Source of the DNA: VFBF01 sp034440275 | Lineage (GTDB): Bacteria; Pseudomonadota; Alphaproteobacteria; Caulobacterales; Aquidulcibacteraceae | Reading direction: 5' to 3' | Assembly: GCA_034440275.1 (NCBI GenBank) | Contig: JAWXBS010000070.1 | Location: 1-52,473, forward strand | Length of the DNA stretch: 52,473 nt | Shown here: piece after piece, positions 34,529 through 42,485 of the stretch | How the letters are laid out: the number at the start of each line of letters is the position of its first letter | Numbering within the stretch: the first letter of the stretch is position 1 | Position numbers and translations under genes: made by a program | Notes under the pieces: generated by a model | Seen by the model: the letters and a program-made list of their open reading frames with translations, nothing else | Databases searched by the model: none | What the model was told of the DNA's origin: nothing

Positions 34529-34922
34529 CGAAATCAGGATTTCGGCGAAAGGGTCTCTTCGGCGGCCTTTTCGCTGATCTTGCTGAACGCGCGAGGTTCA
34601 GCGTGGTGATAGCTGCCGCGCCGACGCCCAGCTGGACGAGGCTCGCGAACCCGCCCGCGTCGAAGAAGCCAAGCACGGTGGCCCACAGCGCTGCGACTGG
34701 CCGCAGTACGACATGTGCGTCGGACTCCCTGAGCGCCGCGAGGAACGCGGAGCTCGCGCCAAGTGGGCTCATGACGCCAGCTGCGTCCAACCACGCCGTC
34801 TGCAGGGCATAAAGGCCCCGCAAGGTTTCCGCGTCGAGAAGCGTTTCGGAAAACCGCTCGCAGAGCAGCGGCACGATGACGACCCCGATCGCGGCCCAGC
34901 CTTCTTTCGGATGCGCCTCCAT
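34359..34922 (-). CDS. Hypothetical membrane protein, probably frameshifted
   Basis: From the ATG at 34922 the frame encodes a moderately hydrophobic N-terminal part, with segments near residues 11-22 and 65-105 (including ALWATVLGFFDAGGFASLVQ). It then runs antisense through the last 170 nt of the aldo/keto reductase as Arg/Pro-rich, improbable sequence. If the frame is shifted at about 34600-34610, the product instead continues into FSKISEKAAEETLSPKS and stops at 34534, just clear of the reductase. A natural frameshift or a sequence error therefore seems likely. No family is recognised. Confidence 0.5.
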   Translation of the reverse strand: MEAHPKEGWAAIGVVIVPLLCERFSETLLDAETLRGLYALQTAWLDAAGVMSPLGASSAFLAALRESDAHVVLRPVAALWATVLGFFDAGGFASLVQLGVGAAAITTLNLARSARSAKRPPKRPFRRNPDFVRLCRSSAPRPAARASSRGIRAAAPMPCPASPFLRRRASRPPPQGFDSAVPACVRR

Positions 34923-35022
34923 GGGCAATTACCCTCCGGCGACAGCGTATACAGCGGATGGCGCGCGCCCCAATGCCGCCACGCTCCCATGGCGACCTGA
35001 CCTTCTCATGGGAGCAGCGGCG

Positions 35023-35565
35023 ATGAAACGGACCATACTTCTTGCAGTCGTGTTCGCGGCGTTCGCGGGCGCATCCGCCGTCGGCAAGGAAATTCCGCGT
35101 GCAACGCAAGCGCAGCCCGCGCAGAACCGGCAGGTCGACTACAACGGTTTCGCGGCGCTGACCGCTGATCTTGCGCCATACCGCGAAGCGCGGCGCGTCG
35201 ATCTTGCGCGCTTCAAGACGATGGCCGGGGAGGACGACACGCTCATTCTCGACGCCCGTTCAGCCCGCGCCTACGGCGAAGGCCACATCGCCGGCGCCAT
35301 CAATCTGCCGTTCACGGAATTCACCGACGAAAGCCTCGCAGCCGCTCTCGGGCCGGACCGGAATCGGCGCATTCTCATCTACTGCAACAACAACTTCTCC
35401 AACAACGCGCAGCCGGTGCCCGTGAAAGCCGTGCGCCTCGCGCTCAACATCCCGACCTTCATCAACCTCTACGGCTACGGCTATCCCAACATCTACGAAC
35501 TCGCCGACATCGTCGATTTCAACGATCCGGCGGTTGGTTGGGTGAAGGCGTCGGCAAAGCCGTAG
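35023..35565 (+). CDS. Exported rhodanese-like protein
   Basis: The 180-residue protein begins with a signal peptide (about 1-22) and has a rhodanese domain (about 50-175). LILDARSARAYGEGHIAGAIN is the rhodanese strand-helix motif, and a Cys in LIYCNNNF occupies the catalytic loop position. It may transfer sulfur or act as a periplasmic thiol protein; the substrate is unknown. The ATG at 35023 with GGAG 9 nt upstream was chosen; an ATG 15 nt earlier is possible. Confidence 0.8.
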   Translation: MKRTILLAVVFAAFAGASAVGKEIPRATQAQPAQNRQVDYNGFAALTADLAPYREARRVDLARFKTMAGEDDTLILDARSARAYGEGHIAGAINLPFTEFTDESLAAALGPDRNRRILIYCNNNFSNNAQPVPVKAVRLALNIPTFINLYGYGYPNIYELADIVDFNDPAVGWVKASAKP

Positions 35566-35604
35566 ACGCTTGACCGGAGGGGGCGGCGCGCGCGACTAGG
35601 CGCC

Positions 35605-36369
35605 ATGTCGCCGACACTTTCCGCCCTCTGCGTCGTCCACAACGGCGAGGCTGATCTGCCCGAGTGCCTCGCGTCCGTGGCGTTCGCGGATGAGATCGTC
35701 GTCGTGCTCGATCGCTGCACCGATGGGTCCAAGGCGATCGCCGAGGCGGCCGGCGCGAAGATCATCGAGGGTGCCTGGCCGATTGAGGGACCGCGCCGGA
35801 ATACGGGGCTCGCGGCCTGCACGTCGGACTACACACTCGAAATTGACGCCGATGAACGTGTGCCGTCAGAACTCGCGCTGGAGATCCGCGCGGCGCTCTC
35901 CCAGAAGCCGCAGGGCGGCGTCTTCGTTCCGTTCGACAACCGGATCGGCGGCAAGCCGATCCGCCATGGCTGGGGCGCCTATAACGGCGTCGGCGGCAAG
36001 CGGTGCCTGTTCCCGAGCCACACCAAGTCCTGGGGTAATGAACGTCTGCATCCGCCAGTGAAGCAGCTTCCAGAAGTGGCGAAGTTGCAGTCGCAGATGA
36101 TCCATCACGTCTATCGGGATCTGCCCCACATGTACGCGCGGCTCCTGCGGTACGCGCAGCTAGCGGGCGAGGACATGGTGGATCGCGATACGATCCCGCA
36201 GCCGACCAAGACGATCCGGCGCTTCTTCTCGCGGTTCTGGAAATCCTACGTCTCGCGGCAGGGGCGCAAGGAAGGGTTCTACGGCGTGGCCCTGGCGCTT
36301 TATTCCGCGCTCTATCCGGCGCTGTCGCATCTCATGGCGCTGGAAATCCGCGCCCGCAGGCGCGGCTAG
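35605..36369 (+). CDS. Family 2 glycosyltransferase, WaaE/KdtX-like
   Basis: This 254-residue inverting glycosyltransferase has a GT-A fold. ALCVVHNGE and EIVVVLDRCTDGS are at the nucleotide site, with an acidic metal-binding motif EIDADERV. The layout resembles WaaE/KdtX-type transferases that add a sugar to lipopolysaccharide inner core. A hydrophobic helix near the end (GFYGVALALYSALYPAL) suggests membrane association. Acceptor and donor are not determinable. It converges with the TIR-like gene with a 4-nt overlap. Confidence 0.85.
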   Translation: MSPTLSALCVVHNGEADLPECLASVAFADEIVVVLDRCTDGSKAIAEAAGAKIIEGAWPIEGPRRNTGLAACTSDYTLEIDADERVPSELALEIRAALSQKPQGGVFVPFDNRIGGKPIRHGWGAYNGVGGKRCLFPSHTKSWGNERLHPPVKQLPEVAKLQSQMIHHVYRDLPHMYARLLRYAQLAGEDMVDRDTIPQPTKTIRRFFSRFWKSYVSRQGRKEGFYGVALALYSALYPALSHLMALEIRARRRG

Positions 36370-37319
36370 CGCTCGATCCGCTTGCGCGGCGTGTCGCCGG
36401 GATCGGTGACAGCCGGCGACGAGAGATCGGCGGTGGCGACTGCCGGCACGAGTTGCGCGACCTCGCGGGTGCGCGCTTCCTCAAACCACGCCGTGCCCAT
36501 CAGCGCCATCGCGCAGAATACCACCGTCAGAATGCTGGGCAGCGGACGACGCGGTGCGTGCTGGGGAAACTCCGGCTCGTCATAGTGGTAGTCGATGGTC
36601 GTCGCGGCCTGGAAGTAGGCGCGGTCATGTTCGCGGTGCTGGCGATGGCCGTGATCGTTCGGCGCAACGGCCACGTATTCGTCTACCGCTGAGAGCACCG
36701 AGCCGCCGCCATGATCGTAGCCGTGGTGCCGGTCCATCTCGTTGTGCGCGGTGGCGACGAAGTGCGGCTCGTAGGACGGCTGTGCGTAGCCGTGCTGTGG
36801 CGCGTGCCAGTCGTTGCGGGAGTCGTATGGCGCTTCGTACGACTGCCCATAGGATTGGCCGTATTGGGGATCGTAGCTGATGCGCGGAGTCTGGCGCGCG
36901 CCGTAGGCGTCCTGCAGCTGGGTGCGATGCGCGGGCGGCCCAAGCTCCGGGCGACCCGGGAGGCCGGCGAGGCGTTGGGCATGGTAGGCGATCGCCTGGA
37001 CGACGCGGTCGTCCTCGGCGCCATCCCAAGACGACAGGTCATGCAGGGCGACGCCCGCGAGACGGTCGGGCAGGCGGCAGAGATTGACGAAAACGGGGAT
37101 GAGCTTGCCGTAGTCCATGGCGCGTTGGGCCGTGCCCATGACGAGCTCGGAGCGCGCGGCGCCGGGCGAAAGCAGCACGATCACCGCGCCGTAGCCCTGG
37201 AAGTCCTCGAAGACGGAGGCCGACCGGCAGACCGAAAAACCGTACCGCTCCAAAGCGCCCGCGAGCTGGTCCGCCTTGTAGGCGTCCTCCCGCATGCAAA
37301 CGAGCGATATGTCGGCCAT
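36366..37319 (-). CDS. TIR-like domain protein with C-terminal membrane anchor
   Basis: The N-terminal ~115 residues follow a TIR pattern: DISLVCMREDAYKADQLAGALERYGF, then VIVLLSPGAARSELV, then KLIPVFVNL. The usual catalytic Glu position in the S-x-W-V-x-x-E helix is Thr63, so NADase activity is doubtful. A long Gln/Tyr/His-rich, low-complexity linker (about 125-255, with repeats like QYGQSYGQSY) leads to one predicted TM helix (about 261-278) and a short periplasmic tail. This puts the TIR domain in the cytosol, tethered to the inner membrane. No NAD-linked or SMODS partner lies nearby. Function is unknown; a signalling or scaffold role is inferred. Confidence 0.72.
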   Translation of the reverse strand: MADISLVCMREDAYKADQLAGALERYGFSVCRSASVFEDFQGYGAVIVLLSPGAARSELVMGTAQRAMDYGKLIPVFVNLCRLPDRLAGVALHDLSSWDGAEDDRVVQAIAYHAQRLAGLPGRPELGPPAHRTQLQDAYGARQTPRISYDPQYGQSYGQSYEAPYDSRNDWHAPQHGYAQPSYEPHFVATAHNEMDRHHGYDHGGGSVLSAVDEYVAVAPNDHGHRQHREHDRAYFQAATTIDYHYDEPEFPQHAPRRPLPSILTVVFCAMALMGTAWFEEARTREVAQLVPAVATADLSSPAVTDPGDTPRKRIER

Positions 37320-37537
37320 TGACCGCTACTCCCCTTGATCTGTGAATTTCTAACACGGCTCAAGCACCTGCGCGAGGCCTCACGGTGTTTCGAATGCGCA
37401 AGAAACAGCGGGACCGTTTCGGGTACGCGCGTGAGGCGGATGCCCGGCGAAACGCGCGTTGCGCTGGCGAGAATTTCGCGACCTTGGGACGCATTTCGCC
37501 TGCGCCGGAGAGAGCCCACGGAAGCGCCGTGCTCCGT

Positions 37538-37915
37538 ATGATCCGCCACCGCCGTCATTGGGCGCTGCATCTGCTGATGCTCTGTGCGCTGGCGGCCGTG
37601 ATCACGCGCGCCCTCATTCCGACCGGCTACATGGCCGTGGCCGACGGTGACCGGATTTCGGTCACCCTCTGCGGATAGGGTCAGGCCGCCATCATCGATC
37701 TCGACGGCGATCAACCGACGCCCGCGCTGGGAAATGACGCCGCCTGCGCCTTTGCGGTGGCGGCCGTTTCTGCGCCACCACCTGCGGCGCCTGCGATGGT
37801 AGGCCCGGCGTTCCCGCCTGTGGCGGCCACCTTTGCGCTCCTGACCGGCGTGCGCGTCGGCCATGGACTTGCCGCGCCGCCACCGCCCGCACGCGGTCCG
37901 CCTCTTCTGATCTGA
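37538..37915 (+). pseudogene. DUF2946-like gene with in-frame TAG
   Basis: A frame of 126 codons begins MIRHRRHWALHLLMLCALAA, reads through DRISVTLCG, meets TAG at 37676-37678, and continues in the same frame with AIIDLDGDQPTPALG and a Pro/Ala-rich end at TGA 37915. DUF2946 proteins have this layout: N-terminal helix, LxPxGYM motif, then a V-x-L-C-x-G core and a Cys/Pro-rich end. The sequence on both sides of the TAG fits the family, so a nonsense mutation (or sequence error) in a metal-related gene is likely. It lies directly upstream of PepSY and PCuAC genes. Confidence 0.7.
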
Positions 37916-37966
37916 CATCCCGAACCCGACGGACGCGCCGCGCCCGTCGCCCCTACACGTCAGATC
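37909..37966 (+). promoter_or_regulatory. Nested inverted repeats before the PepSY gene
   Basis: GATCTGAC (37909-37916) pairs with GTCAGATC (37959-37966). Nested inside, CGACGGACGC (37927-37936) faces GCGCCCGTCG (37940-37949) with one mismatch. The structure spans the DUF2946 stop and ends 13 nt before the PepSY start. It could be a leader fold or a paired operator. Confidence 0.45.
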
Positions 37967-37979
37967 TGCGGACATCTCC

Positions 37980-39029
37980 ATGCGCAAACTGCATCGCAGC
38001 CTCGGCTGGCTAGCCGGCGTTGCGGCCACCTTCTGGGCCCTTACGGGGTTTCTGCATCCGATCATGACGTGGAGCGCACCGCGTCCCGCTCTTCAGGCGC
38101 CGCCGTCGGCGGCGGTATCGCTCGATGGAATTGTTGCGCCGGTAGGGTCGCTCCCTGCACAGGCGCATTTGCTGCGTCTGGTCGAGCACCAAGGCCGTCG
38201 CTACCGGCAGGCGATGACGTCCGACGGCGTGACGGCGGTACAGAACGTCCACACGCTGAAGTTTCTGGAAGGCGTCGAACCGCTGCGCGTCGCGCTTATC
38301 GCTTTGCTGGTGGGTTCGGTGCTGGCGACCACGCTCATCGGCATGTCCTTGCTTGTCGGGTCGCGGGGCAGGGGCGTGCGGATATGGCATCGCCGACTGG
38401 CGTGGGGCGCTGCGCCGTTCTTGCTTGCATTCACGATCTCGGGGCTGTTCCATCTCTTCGCAACGAGCGCGCTGACGCCGCCGGGCTCTGCAGCGCTGTT
38501 CCGGATTGCCGATATCGTCGCGATGCCGCGCATCGAAGGCGTGGACCGTTCTGATGTCAGCGCGGTGGCGGGCGCGAATGGGATGCCGCTCTGGCGCGTG
38601 CTTCCGCAGGGATCAGAAGTTGCGCTCTACTTCGACGGCGAAGGCCGCGCGCTTCCGACGGATGACGCGTTGCGGGCGCGCGTGATTGCGGGATCGGCTG
38701 AGACAGCGCCTGTCGTTCAGATATCGCGCTTCAGCGCGGACTATGGCTTCGTCAACAAGCGCCTGCCGGTGATGCAGGTGGGCGAAGGCGCGAGCGCGAC
38801 GTTCGTCGACTTGCGTGAGGGTCTCATCGCCGCCCGCGCGACGCCCGGCGCGGTCGCGTTCGAGGGCTGGTTCTTCGACACGATCCACAAATGGGAGCCG
38901 GTGGCGGAACTGATCGGTCGCCGCACCCGGGATTATCTGACGATGATCGCGGTTGCGCTCATCGCCGTCATGGCGTCGTTCGGCCTCGTGCTGGCCGCGA
39001 ACCGCCGCAGGAAAGGGGAAGTGCAATGA
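37980..39029 (+). CDS. PepSY-associated membrane protein
   Basis: The 349-residue protein has membrane helices near residues 7-30, 100-127, 135-160 and 313-340, with two periplasmic PepSY-like stretches. The histidine-bearing LHRSLGWLAGV start and HRRLAWGAAPFLLAFTISGLFHL are typical of the PepSY-TM group, often linked to metal or siderophore handling. It lies between the DUF2946-like gene and PCuAC, a common metal cluster in alphaproteobacteria. Its stop overlaps the PCuAC start by 4 nt. Confidence 0.8.
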   Translation: MRKLHRSLGWLAGVAATFWALTGFLHPIMTWSAPRPALQAPPSAAVSLDGIVAPVGSLPAQAHLLRLVEHQGRRYRQAMTSDGVTAVQNVHTLKFLEGVEPLRVALIALLVGSVLATTLIGMSLLVGSRGRGVRIWHRRLAWGAAPFLLAFTISGLFHLFATSALTPPGSAALFRIADIVAMPRIEGVDRSDVSAVAGANGMPLWRVLPQGSEVALYFDGEGRALPTDDALRARVIAGSAETAPVVQISRFSADYGFVNKRLPVMQVGEGASATFVDLREGLIAARATPGAVAFEGWFFDTIHKWEPVAELIGRRTRDYLTMIAVALIAVMASFGLVLAANRRRKGEVQ

Positions 39030-39538
39030 GGAAGTTTGTTGTGGCCGCTGCGTTGCTGGCTGCGGCGTGCAGTCCGGCGGCGCAGAAGCCGCCTGAAGCG
39101 CCGCCCGCCGATGCGTCGCAGGCCGTCACGGTTGTGGGTCTTTCGATCACTGACGCGACAGCCAGGCCGCCGGTGGAGGGCCAGACGACGGGCGTGGGCT
39201 ACTTCACGCTGCGCAACACCGGCGAAACGTCGGACAAGCTGATCGCGGCCTCTTCGCCAGCGACGAGTTCCATCGAACTCCACACGCACCGCGACGTGAG
39301 CGGGATGAAGCGGATGGAGAGGGTCGACGCCGTCGAAGTCCCCGCAGGCGCGGCGGTCGTCTTTCAGCCAGGCGGGTTGCATCTGATGCTGTTCGGCTTC
39401 GCGCCGACCGGCGAAGAAATCCCTGTGACGCTGACGTTCGAGAAGAGAGGGGAGGTCGCGGTCCCCTTCAAGATCGTGGCCCGCTCCGCCGGTCAGGGCG
39501 AAACGGGCCACGGTATGCATCAGGAACATGCGCACTAG
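39026..39538 (+). CDS. PCuAC-family periplasmic copper chaperone
   Basis: PCuAC proteins carry Cu(I) to cytochrome oxidase. The 170-residue product has an N-terminal signal with a possible lipobox (AAAC, Cys15). The metal site is recognisable as IELHTH, SGMKRM and GGLHLML, matching the H-x(n)-M-x(n)-H-x-M layout. A His-rich tail (GHGMHQEHAH) adds a likely copper ligand cluster. Co-translation with the PepSY protein supports a copper/metal role for this locus. Confidence 0.88.
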   Translation: MRKFVVAAALLAAACSPAAQKPPEAPPADASQAVTVVGLSITDATARPPVEGQTTGVGYFTLRNTGETSDKLIAASSPATSSIELHTHRDVSGMKRMERVDAVEVPAGAAVVFQPGGLHLMLFGFAPTGEEIPVTLTFEKRGEVAVPFKIVARSAGQGETGHGMHQEHAH

Positions 39539-39577
39539 CGCAGACCCAAAATAGGCGCCGGCGGGAGAGCGCCGACC

Positions 39578-39609
39578 TTGCGGCTCCGAGGCTTTGCCCG
39601 GAGCCGCAA
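39578..39609. terminator. Hairpin between PCuAC and hup (bidirectional terminator)
   Basis: TTGCGGCTCCG (39578-39588) pairs perfectly with CGGAGCCGCAA (39599-39609) over a ten-nt loop, between two converging genes. The plus-strand side is followed by TTCGTT. The position suits a shared terminator. Confidence 0.65.
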
Positions 39610-39620
39610 TTCGTTCGCGC

Positions 39621-40106
39621 TTAGCGGACCGCTTCGCGCATCGTCGCCGACTGACGGAACGCCAGTTTCTTCGACGCCTTGATCTTCACCGGTTCGCCCG
39701 TCGCCGGGTTGCGACCCATGCGCGCCTTGCGGGCGCGGATCATGATCATGCCGATGTCGCCGATCTTCACCTTCACGCCCTTCAGGACGTGGGCTTTCAC
39801 GACGTCGAGGTAGTTCTCGATGAAGCGCTTGGCTTCAGTGCGGCTCATTTCGGTGTGGTCCGCCACGGCCTGCAGAAGCGCGCTGGCGGTGATGGTCTTG
39901 CCGGCGACCGCGGTGACCTTGATCGGCTTGGACGGCGGAGCCGTCTTCGCGGTTTTCGTGGCGCGCTTCACCGTCTTGCGGGCGCCCGTGGGCGTGCGCG
40001 GGGCGGCGGCCTTCTTCACGGTGGACTTCTTCGCCGGCAGCTTCTTCGGCGTGGCCTTGGCGACCTTTTTCTTCGCGACGGTCTTCTTCGCAACTTTCTT
40101 AGCCAT
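39621..40106 (-). CDS. HU-family DNA-binding protein with histone-H1-like N-terminal tail
   Basis: The 161-residue protein joins a basic, Lys/Ala/Pro-rich tail (residues 1-60, with many KK and KKxA repeats) to a HU fold (about 68-155). The HU part shows the beta-arm region RARKARMGRNPATGEPVKI, where the RNPxTGE-type DNA-intercalating motif is intact. Tailed HU proteins occur in some bacteria (for example Deinococcus) and resemble eukaryotic linker histones in composition. Another HU gene elsewhere in the genome is likely. Its leader has a small hairpin (CGAAGC/GCTTCG, 40146-40163). Confidence 0.88.
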   Translation of the reverse strand: MAKKVAKKTVAKKKVAKATPKKLPAKKSTVKKAAAPRTPTGARKTVKRATKTAKTAPPSKPIKVTAVAGKTITASALLQAVADHTEMSRTEAKRFIENYLDVVKAHVLKGVKVKIGDIGMIMIRARKARMGRNPATGEPVKIKASKKLAFRQSATMREAVR

Positions 40107-40287
40107 GGTGGGATCTCCAATTCTCGTCGAGCGATGATTGCATGTCGAAGCAACAGCGCTTCGGGTCGCTCAGTCTCTACCCTTGCAAATCAACTGAAAT
40201 GCTTGCCATTGAGTTGACCGAAACCGCCTATACGGGTTTTCGAAAGCCAAAACTGCGACAAAATAAGCACTTTTCGCATGTGATCGC

Positions 40288-40863
40288 TCAAAAAGCCCCG
40301 TCATAGGCCTGTTTTGCGAGGGCGATCACGTCGGAATCGACCTCCGACGAATCACTCAGCGCAACGATGTATTGGCACATTCCGCCCGGTGGAACAGGCT
40401 TTGCGCGTCCATTGGCGGCCGCGCCCTTGATGTTCAGGCCGAGTTCGAAACGGTCGTTTGTCTTGGGACCAAGCATGGCGAACTGCTTCTTGCGGCGCAG
40501 CGAAACGTAGCCTTTCTTCAGCGAAACCTCGTACGCGCCGAAGCCTGAAATGGCTGTCATGAGCGCATCGTGGATAGCGCGCATATGCGCCTTCTTGCCC
40601 GAATAGATGGCGTTCAGGACATCGTCGTCCGAGGCGCCGGCGGCCTCCGCGGCGCTCTGGCCATCGGTTTTCATGGCGATATGGACCAGCGTGTTGGCGT
40701 CGCCGTGACCCAGGCCGAACGTCTCCATCACCCACGCGCGGCGCTCGGCGTGCTTTTCCTTGCCGGAACTTTCGAGCGCCTTTCGCAGCGCATCGAGGCT
40801 CTTGCCGGTCTTCTTCTCGATGTTGGCGATCTGCGTCGCGCGGGCCTGATCCGGGTTCGTCAT
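40288..40863 (-). CDS. DUF4287 / DUF5655-type protein
   Basis: The start at 40863 gives a 191-residue soluble protein. The N-terminal ~85 residues (ANIEKKTGKSLDALRKALE, LGHGDANTLVHIA) fit DUF4287. The C-terminal part (GAYEVSLKKGYVSLRRKKQFAMLGP, FELGLNIKG) fits DUF5655-like. No catalytic motif or known partner is seen. The gene is 62 nt downstream of the photolyase gene. Confidence 0.75.
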   Translation of the reverse strand: MTNPDQARATQIANIEKKTGKSLDALRKALESSGKEKHAERRAWVMETFGLGHGDANTLVHIAMKTDGQSAAEAAGASDDDVLNAIYSGKKAHMRAIHDALMTAISGFGAYEVSLKKGYVSLRRKKQFAMLGPKTNDRFELGLNIKGAAANGRAKPVPPGGMCQYIVALSDSSEVDSDVIALAKQAYDGAF

Positions 40864-40924
40864 GGCTGTCCTCCTGCAGCAAGGAGGGTGCGAAATACCT
40901 GTGGATGCAAGCGGATTGCGATGA

Positions 40925-42454
40925 TCAGACCGGGCTTGTTCCATCCCGGACGGCGTCCGCGCGGGCCCGGATAGCCGCCCGTTCGTCCGCGCTGAAGTTG
41001 GCCAGTGCGCGATAGGGCATGGCCAGCCGGATGTTGCCGGAGAGCTTTTCGTCCTGCCGCATCAGGAAGTCCCAGTAGAGCGTGGTGAAGGGGCATGCGT
41101 CTTCGCCGGTCCGCTTTTTCGGATCGAACCGGCAACCGCCGCAATAGTTGGACATGCGGTTGATGTAGGCGCCGCCGGCCGCATAGGGCTTCGACGAAAG
41201 TGCGCCGCCGTCGGCGTAGAGGGCCATGCCGTGGACGTTGGGCAGCTCCACCCACTCGAACGCATCCGCATAGACGGCCAAATACCACTCCTCGAGTTCG
41301 GCTGGTCGCACGCCCCACAGCAGGCCCAGAGCGCCCGTCACCATGAGCCTCTGGATGTGATGCGCGTAAGCGTAGCGGCGGGTCATGGCGACGACGTCGC
41401 GCACGCAGGCCATGTCGGTTTCGCCGGACCAGTAGAACCAGGGCAAAGGTCTATCGCCGCCGAGGACGTTGGTCAGCGCATACTCGGGCATGCGCGACCA
41501 GTAGACGCCGCGTACGTATTCCCGCCAGCCGAGGATCTGGCGCACGAAGCCCTCGACGGCATGGAGCGGCACGGCGCCGTGCGCATGCGCATTGACCGCA
41601 GCATCTACGACCTCGCGTGCCGTGAGCAGGCCTGCATTGAGATAGGGCGACAGCATCGAGTGGTAGAGAAACGGCGCTTCGGCCAGCATGGCGTCCTGAT
41701 GGTCGCCGAAGTCGGGCAGAGCGTTGGCAATGAACCATTGCAGCGCGACGAGCGCATCGTCCCGCGTCACCGCCCAGCCGAAGGCTTCGATGTCGCCGAA
41801 GTGGTCAGGGAATCGACCTGCGACGAGCGCGAGCACGTCCTTCGTGATTCGGTCCGGCGCGAACTCGATACGTTTCGGCGGCGTGCGCTTCTTCGGCCAC
41901 GGCTTGCGGTTCTCCGCATCGAAGTTCCACCGGCCGCCGACGGGATCGGCGCCGTCCATCAAAACGTCGAAGCGGCGGCGCAGGTCCCGGTAGAAGTATT
42001 CCAGACGGTAGCTCGACTTGCCCCTCTCCCAGCGGCGGAAGTCGTCGATCGAGCAATAGAAGCGGTCGTCGGACCGGATCTCGACGGGGGCCGGCGCCAT
42101 CGCTTCCCAGCTGCGCATCATTTCGAGGACGCGATACTCTCCCGGCTCTGTGACGATCACGCACGTGGCGTTTGTGCTTGAAAGTGTGCTCATGAGAGCA
42201 TCGGTGAAGGACGCGCACGGCGCCTCCTCGTCGAGGCGGATGTAGCGGACGTCGAACCCTTCGGCCCGCAGCGCATCCGCGAAGTGACGCATGGCGGAAA
42301 AGAGGAAGGCGATCTTCTGCTTGTGGTGGCGGACGTAGGTGGCTTCCTCCATCACCTCGGCCATGAGGACGATGTCTTCGCCCGGCGTGGCGTCGCGGAG
42401 CGAGGAGATGTCGCGGGTCAGCTGGTCGCCGAGGACGAAGCGGAGCGTGGTCAT
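40925..42454 (-). CDS. phrB: FeS-containing (6-4) photolyase / bacterial cryptochrome
   Basis: This is the FeS-BCP/PhrB class, which repairs (6-4) photoproducts using light. The 509-residue protein has the N-terminal photolyase-like fold (RFVLGDQLTRD) and FAD-binding helical domain. Four cysteines for the [4Fe-4S] cluster fall at 350, 438, 441 and 454, the same numbers as in Agrobacterium PhrB. The histidine pair YAHHIQRL (365-366) includes the expected catalytic His. It is read toward the DUF4287 gene. Light-dependent repair fits with AlkB and nth in the same window. Confidence 0.9.
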   Translation of the reverse strand: MTTLRFVLGDQLTRDISSLRDATPGEDIVLMAEVMEEATYVRHHKQKIAFLFSAMRHFADALRAEGFDVRYIRLDEEAPCASFTDALMSTLSSTNATCVIVTEPGEYRVLEMMRSWEAMAPAPVEIRSDDRFYCSIDDFRRWERGKSSYRLEYFYRDLRRRFDVLMDGADPVGGRWNFDAENRKPWPKKRTPPKRIEFAPDRITKDVLALVAGRFPDHFGDIEAFGWAVTRDDALVALQWFIANALPDFGDHQDAMLAEAPFLYHSMLSPYLNAGLLTAREVVDAAVNAHAHGAVPLHAVEGFVRQILGWREYVRGVYWSRMPEYALTNVLGGDRPLPWFYWSGETDMACVRDVVAMTRRYAYAHHIQRLMVTGALGLLWGVRPAELEEWYLAVYADAFEWVELPNVHGMALYADGGALSSKPYAAGGAYINRMSNYCGGCRFDPKKRTGEDACPFTTLYWDFLMRQDEKLSGNIRLAMPYRALANFSADERAAIRARADAVRDGTSPV

Positions 42455-42485
42455 CTCCGCTTTACGCGCCGGCGAGCGCGAAGGT

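Noticed and set aside
40107..40287. hup promoter in the AT-rich spacer
   Set aside because: Several weak -10/-35 candidates were seen but none had acceptable spacing; only the leader hairpin is reported.
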